From Hydnum rufescens UP504 (taxonomy: Eukaryota > Basidiomycota > Agaricomycetes > Cantharellales > Hydnaceae), in NCBI GenBank assembly GCA_014904985.1, contig MU128909.1, positions 1-44,098 of the forward strand: a stretch of DNA of 44,098 bases, given 5' to 3'. The notes beneath the pieces are model-generated. The model searched no databases. It was not told where the DNA came from and worked only from the letters and a program-made list of their open reading frames with translations. Shown piece by piece: positions 23,097 to 32,974 of the stretch; positions within the stretch are counted from its first letter, which is position 1, and each line of letters starts with the position of its first letter. The position numbers and the translations under genes are program-made.

Positions 23097-23199
23097 GCAT
23101 GGCCCTGACACATGCACCTCATGGAGGCAGGGGCTATCTGGACTGCATTGTGTACTTGCTATGAGGGTTCTGGGGTTCAAGCAATCTCATATTTGATGG

Positions 23200-23870
23200 G
23201 TAAAAATTTGGTGCAAACAATTCAATGATGCCTCAGACCTGGAGACGCAGATTAATGAACTGTGTGCTCATGCCCTAAAGCTTGTGAACTTAGGATTCAG
23301 CCTCCCGACAACATCTTTGCCATTGTTATCCTCCTTTCCCTTCCTCCCTCATATGCCACCCTTCAGACATCCATCAGTGTAACAGTGGATGACAAACTCA
23401 ACTTGCAAAAGGTAGTCACCTTAATTCTGGCTGAACAGCAGCACAGACATGAAACTGGCAAGGCAGCATTCTGAGCACACACCATTAAATCATGAAAGGA
23501 CACAAAAGGGGGGAAGAAGCCACCAAAGAAATGCTCAAACTGCCAACAGACTGGCCACACTGTTGAGAGGTGCTACCAGAAGGGTGGCAGAATGGAAGGC
23601 CAAGGGCCACCAAAGCAGGATGAAAAGGCAAAAGTCGCAAACAAGACAGCTGACAAATCAAATGCTGAAATGAATTCGTTGAAGTCAATCAAGCTGTTTA
23701 TGGCAAGCATGAGTTTTGATGATGAACACATTGAACTCCATGTTGCCAATAAACTCACATCCCCAAAGCACCAGCAAGCCTGGATTGTCAACTCTGGAGC
23801 ATCAGCTCATATGTCCTCACAGCATGACTGGTTCACTACTTACCAGGAAATCCACCCACCATGATGTGTT
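23200..23870 (+). pseudogene. copia gag and protease remnant
   Basis: A gag-type helical stretch (LPPSYATLQTSI, 23344-23380, then VTLILAEQQHRHE) is followed, after a frame change, by a zinc knuckle CSNCQQTGHTVERC (23538-23579; CX2CX4HX4C). WIVNSGASAHMS at about 23781-23816 is the retroviral-type protease site, where the usual catalytic Asp of DSGA reads Asn. Frameshifts lie near 23300 and 23475-23500. This part is strongly CpG-poor. It is not functional as it stands. Confidence 0.8.
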
Positions 23871-24179
23871 TGGTTGGGCGATCATTGTTATATTGAGGCT
23901 GTGGGCAAAGGCCACATAATGGTTGAGATGGCCATTGGCACTGAGAAGTCTATCCCTGCAGCATTCCGATCTGTCCTGCACATCCCCGATTTAAATGGCA
24001 AATCTGCTCTCAGTATGGCAACTTGGTTGTTCTGGCTACTCGACTCAATTCACTGGAGACTGGTGCACAATCTGGAAACTCAAAGAATGAGGTTGTTCGG
24101 GCTGTGCTACTATTGATGGAATCTATATATCCTATGAGTCTCAGTCCAAGCGGAAGAGCAGGCATGCATTCAGCACTGT

Positions 24180-25207
24180 CAGCACTTCCGAGGAATATGG
24201 ACTCACAGTTGGCTCGACATCCTCGATGTGCTCTATGGAGACTTGGCACCATCGACTCAGGCACATGCATTATGACTCCATTCATCATATGGTAAATAAG
24301 GATCTGGTTAAAGGAATGGAAATTCTTCCCTGGATCAATTGAACCATCGATGGTATGCAAGCCCTGTGTTGAGGGAAGCATAAATGTGCCCCGATCCCAA
24401 AAGAAACCTCGACCCGTGCGGAGATGGTACTTGGCCATATATTTTCCGATGTCTGGGGCCCTGCACCTGTTGCTACACCCTCCAAGCAGCAGTACTATGT
24501 GCTGTTCATTGACGATAAATCTCGCCGCATCAGTGTCTCGCTCATAAGAAACAAGAGCGATACCTTTGCCGAATACAAATCTTTTGTCGCACGTGCCGAG
24601 AATGAGACGGGCATGCGGGTCAAGGCTTTCCGGACTGATGGCGGAGGGGAATATGGTTCAAAAGACTTCAAGGCCTACTTAGAAGAAATGGGGCAGAAGC
24701 ACGAGACCACAAATCCCGATACTCCCCCTGAAAATGGTGTTGCCGAGCATGCAAACGGCTATATCATGGGACATGCGCGATCTCTCCTACAAGACGCAGG
24801 ACTCCCAAAAGCTTTCTGGGGATACGCAGTACAACATGCTGTACATATCCACAACATTACCCCATCCAGGGCTCTACCGGGGAATACCACTACCCCATGA
24901 AGCGTACTTTGGACAGAAACCGAACCTTTCACGTCTCCGTATTTTTGGCTGTAAGGCACACGTCCAAGTTCCGGAAAAGTATCTGGACAAGCTAAATGCC
25001 CGCAGTGTCGAATGCATATACCTTGGCTATTCAGACACCAAAAAGGCTTACCGAGTTTATGACCGTCAATCCAAACGATTTTACGAGTCTCGTGACGTTA
25101 TATTTGACGAAGGAACAGGCATGACAGAACATGTCGAAATTGAAGTTGGTCCAACGGTTGAAAGGGGAATGCTAATGGGCAAGAAGGAAGTCAGACGAGT
25201 CCTATGA
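24180..25207 (+). pseudogene. copia integrase
   Basis: A pre-integrase zinc-binding segment (WHHRLRHMH at about 24240, then C and GKHKC near 24368-24384) leads into the catalytic core. Asp at 24448-24450 (FSDVWGPA), Asp at 24637-24639 (RTDGGGEY) and Glu at 24745-24747 (NGVAE) give D-D-35-E. After a frame change near 24895 the copia-type GKxPxxSxLRxFGCxA box follows (GQKPNLSRLRIFGCKA, from 24910). Two in-frame TGA codons (24340-24342 and 24370-24372) interrupt the zinc-binding part. The core itself is intact and CpG-rich, unlike the gag part. Confidence 0.88.
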
Positions 25208-26340
25208 GTGATAAATCCGATAATCAAGTTCCAAACTCACCTGCCCAGTGCCTACACCAGCACGGATTCACCACTGCAAACTTCGATTCAAGTGCCCAAG
25301 GTTCAACCGTCATCCGAAACTTCACCTGCTCCCCGTCATTCAGGGAGAACCATTGTCAGACCTATGCGGGATGATGAAAATCCAAAACTCACGCTCTCCT
25401 CATATTCCTGCTCTAAACTTACACGAGTTCCGCTTCAGTGGGCGATGAACACGCAAAGTTGGCCATGCCAAATGAGCCGTCGAGCTATAAGGAAGCAATG
25501 GCTTCGCCTGAAGCCCCTCAATGGCTTGAAGCGTGTGTCTATGAAATGGATGCCTTAGCGAAGACCAAGACATTTGAGTGGGTCGAGAGACCTCCAGAGT
25601 GCAAGTCATCAGAAGCCGTTGGGTATTCAAGATTAAACGAACTTCAAGTGGTGCAGATCGAAAAATACCGAGCTCAAGTCATGTCGCAAAAGGATACACT
25701 GAGGTACCTGGCATTGACTTTTTTCGAAACCTATGCAGCCAACTATCCGAAAAGCAAACATTCTTTGTTATCTCGCTCTCACTGCAAAATTCGACCTTGA
25801 GCTGGTACATTTTGATGTGAAATCAGCCTCTCCACCCTGTACTGAAGGAGAGCTTATCTATCATGGAACCACCCCCTGGCTTTCCTCTACCAAAACCCAG
25901 ACTAGTCTGGCAGCTCCTCCGAAGCCTACTATGGTCTTAAACAGGCAGCATGAGAGTGGTACCTAGAAATGAAGACTGAGTTTGCCAAGATTGGCTGGAT
26001 TTGAACTGACTTGGATTATGCAGTATTCACCCAATCTGATGAAAGTGGAACAGCAATCCTTGGTGCTCATGTTGATGATGTAATGCTTGCTGTACCAAAA
26101 CCCTTGCTAGTTCAGTGGAAGGAAGACCTCCTTGGCACTTTTGGCATGCATTACATGGGAGATCTTCACTGGTATACTGGCATTAAAATTGTGCATGATC
26201 ATACTCAGTGCACTATTATGATATCCCAGGATCTCTACACCCATGATATCCTCAAGTGTTTCAATATGTCCAAGGCCTGGCTGACAGCCACCCCCATGAT
26301 TTCAAAACTGAGACTTGAGAAATTGGACTCACTGGTATAG
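25208..26340 (+). pseudogene. copia reverse transcriptase remnant
   Basis: Coding traces in changing frames: the PSSYKEAMAS..APQWLEA entry (25465-25530), HFDVKSA (25809-25830), PPGFP-like sequence (25870) and the polymerase box HVDDVMLAV (26068-26094, normally YVDD). WYTGIKI (26170) and a C-terminal LRLEKLDS, cut at 26331 by an insertion, follow. Stops and frameshifts are frequent between 25560 and 26010, so only the second half (26011-26340) reads cleanly. CpG drops sharply after about 25800. Confidence 0.8.
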
Positions 26341-27197
26341 AAGAGACCTAATGGGCTTTATTTGTTTTGATCAGTTAAAATGTTATAAGGTGTTTGTTTA
26401 GAATGTGTTAGATGAGGACAGATCAGTTTTGATGGGTTATGTGCCACTCAACTGTTGTTTTGTACTAGTTTCATTGTTGGTTTGACCTTAGGACTCGAAC
26501 ACAAGACTCCAAGATAGATGCTTAGCACAAGATTTGAACACAGGACCTTCAGATACTCCAAAACATGGATAGCAAGACACCAAGATTCAAACTCAAGACC
26601 TTAAGACACTTCCAACACACTTCAAGACACAACTGCAAGACTCAGGATTCAAACACACAACTTCAAGAATGGATGTCTAGCAACTCCTACTCTGAGGGTT
26701 CTACAACTATCCACTATTCCTTACACAACTAAGCAAGACTGACACACTCTGATTCTCTTATTCCCTTTTATACTCTTCTCCTTGTTCAAGATACTATTAT
26801 TCTCCCTACTAATGGGTACTTGGATGCTAGGGTACAATGATCCTCAGGGAGCACCTTGATCCTTGGAGGGGACTCCTCTTCAGATACTCCTCCTGCACTA
26901 AATCCCCCCTCTCTTTATACCCTTCTGAACCCTCCACATGACTCATCCACTTACTAATCCCCTTACTCACCCTTTAGTCATGCTCACTAATCGCCTTACC
27001 AATTGTCTTACTCATCTCCCTCCTTACTAACCTCTTGCTAGATCACCTGCCCTTAAGTCATGTGCCAAAATGCAGACTTCCTTAGTATAAGTGGTTATAC
27101 TTCTCTTCCAGAGTTCAATGCTGGTAAGACACAGATTTTCTTGAAGGGCTTAAACCAAGGGGTTTTTGAGGCTTGAACATTTTCTCTTCTACACCAG
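26332..27197. mobile_element. Non-autonomous insertion inside the copia element (866 bp)
   Basis: The copia frame stops at LEKLDS and resumes at AVDLKLYQSML after about 866 bp with no coding. The ends are CTGGTATAGAAGAGA (26332) and TCTCTTCTACACCAG (27183-27197), inverted repeats matching at 14 of 15 bases. If CA was the duplicated target, excision restores Asp-Ser-Ala-Val-Asp in frame. The interior is CpG-poor with degenerate CAAGACTC/CAAGACAC repeats (26495-26660). It could be a MITE-like DNA element, or an LTR remnant given its TG...CA ends. Confidence 0.55.
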
Positions 27198-27890
27198 CTG
27201 TTGACCTTAAACTCTACCAATCCATGCTTGGATCCATGATGTACGCAATGATAGGCACCTGGCCTGATCTTGCCTTTGCTGTCAGATACCTGAGCCATCA
27301 TGCAGCCACTCCAGGAGATGAACACCTTTCCACCCTTAAAAGTGTATACTGGTATCTTGTTAAGAGTAAAGATGCAAGTCTTACATTTGACAGATCAAAA
27401 CCTGTGGTACTCCATGGATACACAGACTCAGACTGGGCCAGTGACCCAACAGACTGCAAGTCCATCTCGGGATCTCTCTGGATCTTGTGTGGTGCACCTG
27501 TTGGTTGGACCTCACAAAAGCAGTCCAGTGTCATCCTCTCTAGTACTGAAGCAGAGTATATTGCTGTAACACAGGGAACACGTGATGCTCTCTGGTACCG
27601 GCACTTACTCAGTGATCTCTCATATCCAATGCACAACCCAATGATTATTTACATAGATAATCAATTGGCCATAGCAATTGTGTGAAACAAGAGATTTTCC
27701 AAGTGGACCAAACACATTGAAGTAGGCCACCACTTCATCCATGAGAAACTTGAAGACAGATCCATTATCCTCAAATATATACTGACTGACCATCAACTTG
27801 CCAATATTCTCACCAAGCCATTGCCAAAGGACCAGTTCCACACTTTGGCTCAATTGATGGGACTTAATGACACCTGCCCATCTTGAGTGG
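27198..27890 (+). pseudogene. copia RNase H and element 3' end
   Basis: YQSMLGSMMYA (27219) marks the end of RT. RNase H follows with GYTDSDWASD (27415), SSTEAEYIAV (27539) and IYIDNQLAI (27647). An in-frame TGA at about 27683 is followed, in the same frame, by the HIEVGHHFIHEKL and ILTKPLPKDQF boxes typical of copia C-termini (27712-27840). The last codons reach a TGA near 27884, just before the polypurine-like GAGTGGGCA. Confidence 0.85.
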
Positions 27891-27894
27891 GCAT

Positions 27895-28190
27895 GTTAGT
27901 AATCAAGAATAGAGGTTGCCATATAAGGCATTTCCTTTCTGGTCCAGACTGCATAGATTCTCAGACATCTCTGAGTAGCTTTCCTCAGTGCTCTTATACA
28001 AGACTGAGGTAAGCCTAACTATAGGCCTGTACTTGGATAGTTTTACTCATTTGTACATAGTTCTATTCCAGGTAGATTAATAACTCCTCAGTGCTCTTAT
28101 ACAAGACTGAGTTCTATTCCAGTACTTCTGATAATTCTCACCATTTCTCAGTTTCTTGTTTATTCCTCCCATATTTATCACCCACTTGGA
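27895..28190 (+). repeat. Candidate copia 3' LTR with internal duplication
   Basis: It starts TGTTAGTAATCAAG after a purine tract. The block CCTCAGTGCTCTTATACAAGACTGAG occurs twice (about 27984 and 28087), and GTTCTATTCCAG also occurs twice (28057 and 28110). The end is not clear because no 5' copy is available; CA-ending candidates lie near 28182. Confidence 0.5.
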
Positions 28191-28262
28191 TAAAACAGCT
28201 TATCACATTCAAGGGGATGCATGATCAGCTTACTAACCTCATTTTCAGGATGTATGCTATTA

Positions 28263-28400
28263 GGCCCTGAACAGTTGAAAGAATCTGGATTCTTTTTCCA
28301 GATTCTAATAGTAAAAAGTTCTAGATTCTTTCAGATTCTTGGCACCCAGATTCTTGTACAACATGAAGAATTTGGAAGAATCTGGAAGAATCTGTGTTGT
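28263..28400. repeat. Harbinger left terminal and subterminal repeats
   Basis: The terminal inverted repeat is followed by repeated (A)GAATCTGG / CCAGATTC(T) motifs in both orientations (28281-28394). The right end mirrors this at 32825-32880 with GAATCTGG four times. Such subterminal repeats are the usual sort of binding site for the element's own proteins. Confidence 0.75.
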
Positions 28401-28514
28401 GAACAGCTACTCTAGATTATTTTTGGATTCCTTCCTGCCTCTTGGTTTGTCTTTGAGATAATTTTCTTGCCTCGCATTGTCATGTTGGTTCCCTCTTTGG
28501 TCATGGCTCAGAAG

Positions 28515-30070
28515 ATTGTACCGGTGTTGGAGGGAAAAATCCCTACCACATAGAGTTCCCTTTCAGCATCAAATTTTCTGATGAATGAATTAAAAATGTA
28601 CCAATATGTCATCTGAATAACAATCCTTTTGTCTGTTCATGGAAGAGCATGAATTCCATATGCCTGAGAAGATGTAAATGGAATGCTCATTTCCTTTGTA
28701 CATGAGTCAATCTCCCAGGGTCTTCAACAGGCCACAGGGACTGTATTCATTTATGCCTTACCATAAGCCATGATATGGTGGACCTGGCAATTCAACTTGC
28801 CCTTCTGTATATCGTCTTGAATTCTCCTTCAATCTGTTCATACGGATCTTGTTGCCTTAAGGGCAACTCTAACGAATGGTGATTATGTAATACGATGGAT
28901 TACACACCCGGGCCTTCATTCCTACTGGATATGGTTACATAATCAAATAGGGGCAAATGTGGCACTCTTAAGGAGTATTCGTCAAATTTCTCCGTCAGTT
29001 TTGATCGGATCGGCTCGAAAAAGTAGCGTCTGGAAAGATATGATTCACATCTATCTAACGAGACTGAGCACGAGTCGATCCGATTAAAATTGCATGTTCT
29101 AGAATGATTTTACTATGGAATTCATGCTCTTAAGGAGTATTTTCCGCTTTTCGAAGTCAATTCGTATCCGATCAACTCATAACTATAGCTCCCTGAAAGC
29201 TGTGATCAATACCTATCGAATGATATTGATTATGTGTTCATCGGATCAGAACTGAGGCTTCTGGAACGATTTCACCTGCTTATTTATAATTAGAAGGTGT
29301 ATTTCTCAAATTTGCATGAAACAACCATGCCTAGAAAGGTATTAAAAATGCCCATCCAGCGGTATAAAGGGCATTACGAATGAAGAAGAACTCAGTGTTC
29401 TACATATGAATTTCCCCCTTGTCTCAGGAGAACATCATTCCCCCTTCCAATTTTCAAATATCGAATATTGTCTGGCAGCCTTACATCTGAAGGATAGGAC
29501 ATTCAGGACAACTCATTCCACCATTCCTCAAGGGAATCTGTCCAAAAGGGAAGGAGAAATAGTCATTTTATGCTCTATCCTCCCCAGACTTGTAAATTGA
29601 ATATCTCTGTCAGTTTTGAAGCTTTTGACCTGATTCCTTTTTCTACATATTTCCCCTATCCCCCTGCTTCCGTCGGATATTTGATCTCATAGCCGAGTTG
29701 TATATCAGGTGAATTGTGTTGAAAATTCCATTGTCTTCCCCCTCCCCAGTCTGAAGCACTGAAGTATTTTTGCTGGATTACTGGGTGAATTCCATCTGAG
29801 GGCACTGTTCCTACTGCACTTTGTCTAGGGCCACAATATTAGGACCTTAGAGTGTGGTATTTGTGGCACATTTTCCCCTTTATTCATCTGCTTGGGCAAC
29901 TACTGCTTACAGCAGATTATCTTCTATCCTAAAGACTCTCCTACACTCAGACCTGAGCATTTGGATTATTTTGGTGGCCCCCATTCTTTGTTCTCGATTC
30001 CATATTGCAGACTGTAGCAGAGATTCTCCAGTTTTCTCCTGCTTACACCGGGCATTTCAATTACACTGGT
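28515..30070 (-). repeat. Captured segment inside Harbinger, related to 5030-6440
   Basis: Collinear with 5030-6440 by the anchors listed there. It contains the remains of the 3' end of a gene like 6244-9232, the intergenic gap with two GATCAAAACTGA modules (28972-29220), and the first codons of a gene like 3672-5081 (near 28555-28515, with in-frame stops). Because both Harbinger ends and the target duplication lie outside it, it travels, or travelled, with the transposon. Divergence is high (many substitutions and small indels), so capture is old or the source was another family member. Confidence 0.75.
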
Positions 30071-30099
30071 AGCTCCAGTAAATAAGGGGAGAAGGGGCA

Positions 30100-31304
30100 C
30101 AAAGAACAATGTCACTGCTAACGAGACCCAAGTCACTCCTGCCTTGTCTTCTACAAAGGGAAAGAAAGGAAAGGGCAGTGATAAGGGTGGTGGGTCTGAT
30201 CACTCAGTATGGACAACTGCCAACGAGGCCAAACTGGTTCACCTCCTGCTTGAAGTCAAGCACAATGGCAGTGAATCAGAGGGTGGGACCTTCAAGGCTG
30301 CAGTTTGGAACCAGGTAGCCATTGACATTGCAGTCAACACAACTGCTGGTGCTGCTGAGACTGCTGCATCTTGTAAAAATAAATATCAAAAGGTATACCC
30401 TTCTCACTGTCAACAATCTGCAACTAACACTATTTGCTAGTTCAAAGAGATCTTCTGGACAGTAGACAAGCTCATGCAGCAATCTGGGTTTGCATGGAGC
30501 TCAGAGAGGGGAGCTGATATCATGGCCAACTCCGAAGAAATATGGACACAATATGTGGAGGTTTGTGGTGGCCTGACTTTATCATGCATTTATCTGATCC
30601 ATAAAACTAGAAAAATCCACTTGTGAAGAAGTTCTGCAATCAGGGATGGCCTTTATACGAAGAAATGTGTGAAATCAATGAGGGACTCATGGTGAAAGGG
30701 GCCTGTGCATTTAGGGCTACAACAGCCTCTCATGACAGTGCTAATATTGAAGAGGTGGATCCCAATGACAGTGGTAGTGACAATGACAAGGTATGCTTAT
30801 TTTTTTTTGATTGGCACCTGGCTAAATAGTATTCATGAAGATTATTGATGAGGTGCCTCACAAACCCCAATTGGAGGCAAGCCCAATGCCTGACTTGTCC
30901 TTTACCAGGGCCATAACCCCCCTATTGCTGTGCAAGCCATGCCTTCAAGCAAGAGACATGCCTCTGCTGGCACACCATTGATTCATCCTGCCAAGAAAAT
31001 TTGTACTTCAACCAGCACTCTTGCATGTATCACAGATGGACTCGATGATTTTAACATCATCATGAAAACTTCTCCAGCAAACAGTGGTGGCTCCTCAGAA
31101 ATAATCCACTCTCCACAACAGAAGATATGTGCTATTGAACATGTGCAGGTTATTGAAACTGAACTCAGTGATCCCCAGCTGACAGAGCTACTCAGTGTTC
31201 TTCAGCATGAGCCAGGCGCAGCAGATGTATACTATACCATCAAGCACCCATCTCTTTGTGCTGAGTGGGTATGTACAAAGATTGCACCATTCATGGCTCA
31301 CTGA
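30100..31304 (+). CDS. Harbinger MYB/SANT-like DNA-binding protein
   Basis: Coding starts in the region after the captured segment (a Lys-rich N-terminus about 30100-30180; exact start unclear). The MYB/SANT-like domain has SVWTTANEAKLVHLLLE (30205-30255), GGTFKAAVWNQVA (30282-30320) and CKNKYQK (30372-30392). An intron about 30393-30438 (GTATAC...GCTAG) leads to FKEIFWTVDKLMQQSGFAWS (30439-30498). Further introns, about 30560-30611 and 30790-30909, lead to a C-terminal exon ending at TGA 31304. Harbinger elements normally encode such a protein, which binds element ends and helps the transposase enter the nucleus. No internal stop was noticed in the parts that could be joined, in contrast to the transposase. 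Confidence 0.72.
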
Positions 31305-31392
31305 GAGGGACATCAGGAGGGAGAATTTCAAGGCCCCAGTATAGTGATCCCCAATCCTAGTTAACCAAGACCCTCATTATGTATATATAGGG

Positions 31393-32743
31393 TCAATCAT
31401 CTAGTTCACCCCTCTCACACAGTAGGTATTGATAACTAACCCACATGGCTTCCACAATCCCATCACAGAAGGTATTTGCCCTCATGGCTTCAGCTCAGGG
31501 GGTCAGGCCATAAAAGAGCTTGTCCAGATCAACATGTGGGGTGTAATTAAGAGCCTTGTTGTCAAATTGATTAATTTCATCAGCATCATAGATGCAGATA
31601 AAGTTGTGTAAGGCACAGAGGGCAGGGAGGATATGGACTTGGATTTCCATTGCATATTCAGGGGGGCAGTTGAGAATGCCAAATCACTGCTTGAGGATCC
31701 CAAAAATGTGCTCCACAGCATTTCTTGCCTGTGCATGCCAAAGGTTGTACAGTTCTTTTGAATTTGCAGGCCTAGAATGTATCTAACTCTGTTAGCAGAT
31801 ACATGATGTGTAGAGATAAGAAATAGATGCACCGTTGTGATGCCCATCCCCATTCCTGAAGGTGATAGTGAACTCCACGATATGGGACAAGAAGTGCATC
31901 ACATGCTCCAAATCCAGCATTGGCAAGATAATGCTTTCCCTGTGGGATGGGGAGATCAGTCTTGTGTGCATCCTTATATACTGTCTGATCTGTGGCAGAG
32001 TCTTCCCATCCACTCAGAACATATTGGAAGTGGAGGTCAAATGAACAGCAGGCCAAGCAATTTTGTGACACACTGCCCTTCCGATTTTGAGATGAGGAGT
32101 GATCAGAGGCTGAGGGATTACATACGATGTGAGTCCCATCCATTGCACTGAGGACATCCTTGAAGAATGGGTACAATTTTGGATTATTGTGGATCTCATC
32201 AGGTATGGGGGTATCTTCTGTAGGTAATCTCACATAGGTGGTGTAGAACTCAGTGGAGGATAAGGCAAACAAGATCTCCTTGTAATATCTATCATGCGAT
32301 CAGATAGGACAACAAAAAATGAATATATGCAATGCATACCTGGTTATTGTGTCCATACTATGCTGGAAGCATTCCCCAACAAAGTGGCTAGCAAGGCCAG
32401 TCACCGATGTGTATAGGAATATAGCAACATGTTCTTCGAGTGTCAGGTGTTTCAAATTTATGAGTCCAACATTTCGCAAGTGATGTACAAGTCACTGGAA
32501 AACATGTTTGTTGATCCTGAGCTGGGTTCTGAAGCACTCAGGGTGGCCAGATTGAAGCTCTTGCAGCCATGCTTCACCCAAGAGGATAGATGTATGGTAC
32601 AGTTCCTTCACAAGGTACATTTTACTGTATATGATGGCAGCTGATATAATGGTCTTCACAATAAAAGGGGCCACCATTCTGTGCTGCTGGATGACTACCT
32701 GATTCTCAGCTTCAGAATCATGAGCACCACAAGTGGGAGGCAT
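31393..32743 (-). pseudogene. Harbinger DDE transposase (DDE_Tnp_4 type) with TGA stops
   Basis: Read leftwards: a helical N-terminus (32743-32495), TGA at 32492-32494, then LVHHLRNVGL and FQHSMDTITR (to about 32340), an intron about 32285-32338 (GTATGC...GATAG), and the core. The core has AMDGTHI (first Asp, about 32150), GWEDSATDQ..YKDA (second Asp, about 31990) and PYRGVHYHL. After a frame change near 31800-31840 comes NLWHAQARNAVEHIFGILK (Glu, about 31720-31700), with TGA at 31684-31686 in place of the usual Arg of KRRF. LHNFI follows, then another TGA at 31495-31497 before the family's C-terminal AMWVSYQ. Catalytic residues remain but the chain is broken. Confidence 0.85.
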
Positions 32744-32824
32744 GACAAGAACAGAGAGGAACAGGGATTACTGTACAACAACACTAATGAAGGATCTTGG
32801 AGTTCCCCAGGCACTCAAGATTCT

Positions 32825-32903
32825 TTCTCTCCAAAAAAGAATCTGGGGAAGAATCTGGCAAGAATCTGGGAAAGAATCCAGATTCTTTCAACTGTTCAGG
32901 GCC
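32825..32903. repeat. Harbinger right terminal and subterminal repeats
   Basis: GAATCTGGGGAA, GAATCTGGCAA, GAATCTGGGAAA and GAATCCAGATTC follow each other before the terminal repeat that ends AACTGTTCAGGGCC at 32903. TTA follows at 32904-32906. Confidence 0.8.
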
Positions 32904-32974
32904 TTACTTCCTTGGTAATATGACTTTTCTGGTCTCATCAGATCATATATATTTACAAGTCCATATAGTTCCTC

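Larger units (their letters stand above)
23160..28190 (+). mobile_element. Ty1/copia retrotransposon, decayed, 5' end not resolved
   Basis: Domains run in copia order: gag with zinc knuckle, protease, HHCC, integrase, reverse transcriptase, RNase H. A polypurine tract-like GAGTGGGCA and a TGTTAGTAATC start of a 3' LTR near 27895 follow. No matching 5' LTR is visible. The element is broken by stops, frameshifts and an 866-bp insertion. CpG content is very uneven: about 2 per 300 bp in gag and about 19 per 300 bp in integrase. Confidence 0.85.
28263..32903. mobile_element. Complete PIF/Harbinger DNA transposon (4641 bp)
   Basis: The ends are GGCCCTGAACAGTTGAAAGA... and its inverted copy, perfect over 33 bp and about 43 bp with one indel. 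They are flanked by a 3-bp TTA target duplication (28260-28262 and 32904-32906). Inside are a MYB/SANT-like gene on the plus strand and a DDE transposase of the Harbinger family on the minus strand, the usual two-gene set. The first about 1.8 kb is not typical for the family and is mostly a captured segment. The whole element is CpG-poor and its transposase carries TGA stops, so it is probably inactive. It is flanked on the left by the copia 3' end and on the right by an unknown gene. Confidence 0.93.

Noticed and set aside
22507..28190. One complete LTR retrotransposon from the 22.5-kb LTR to the 28-kb LTR
   Set aside because: The two LTR candidates do not match each other, and the first looks Gypsy-like while the internal genes are copia.
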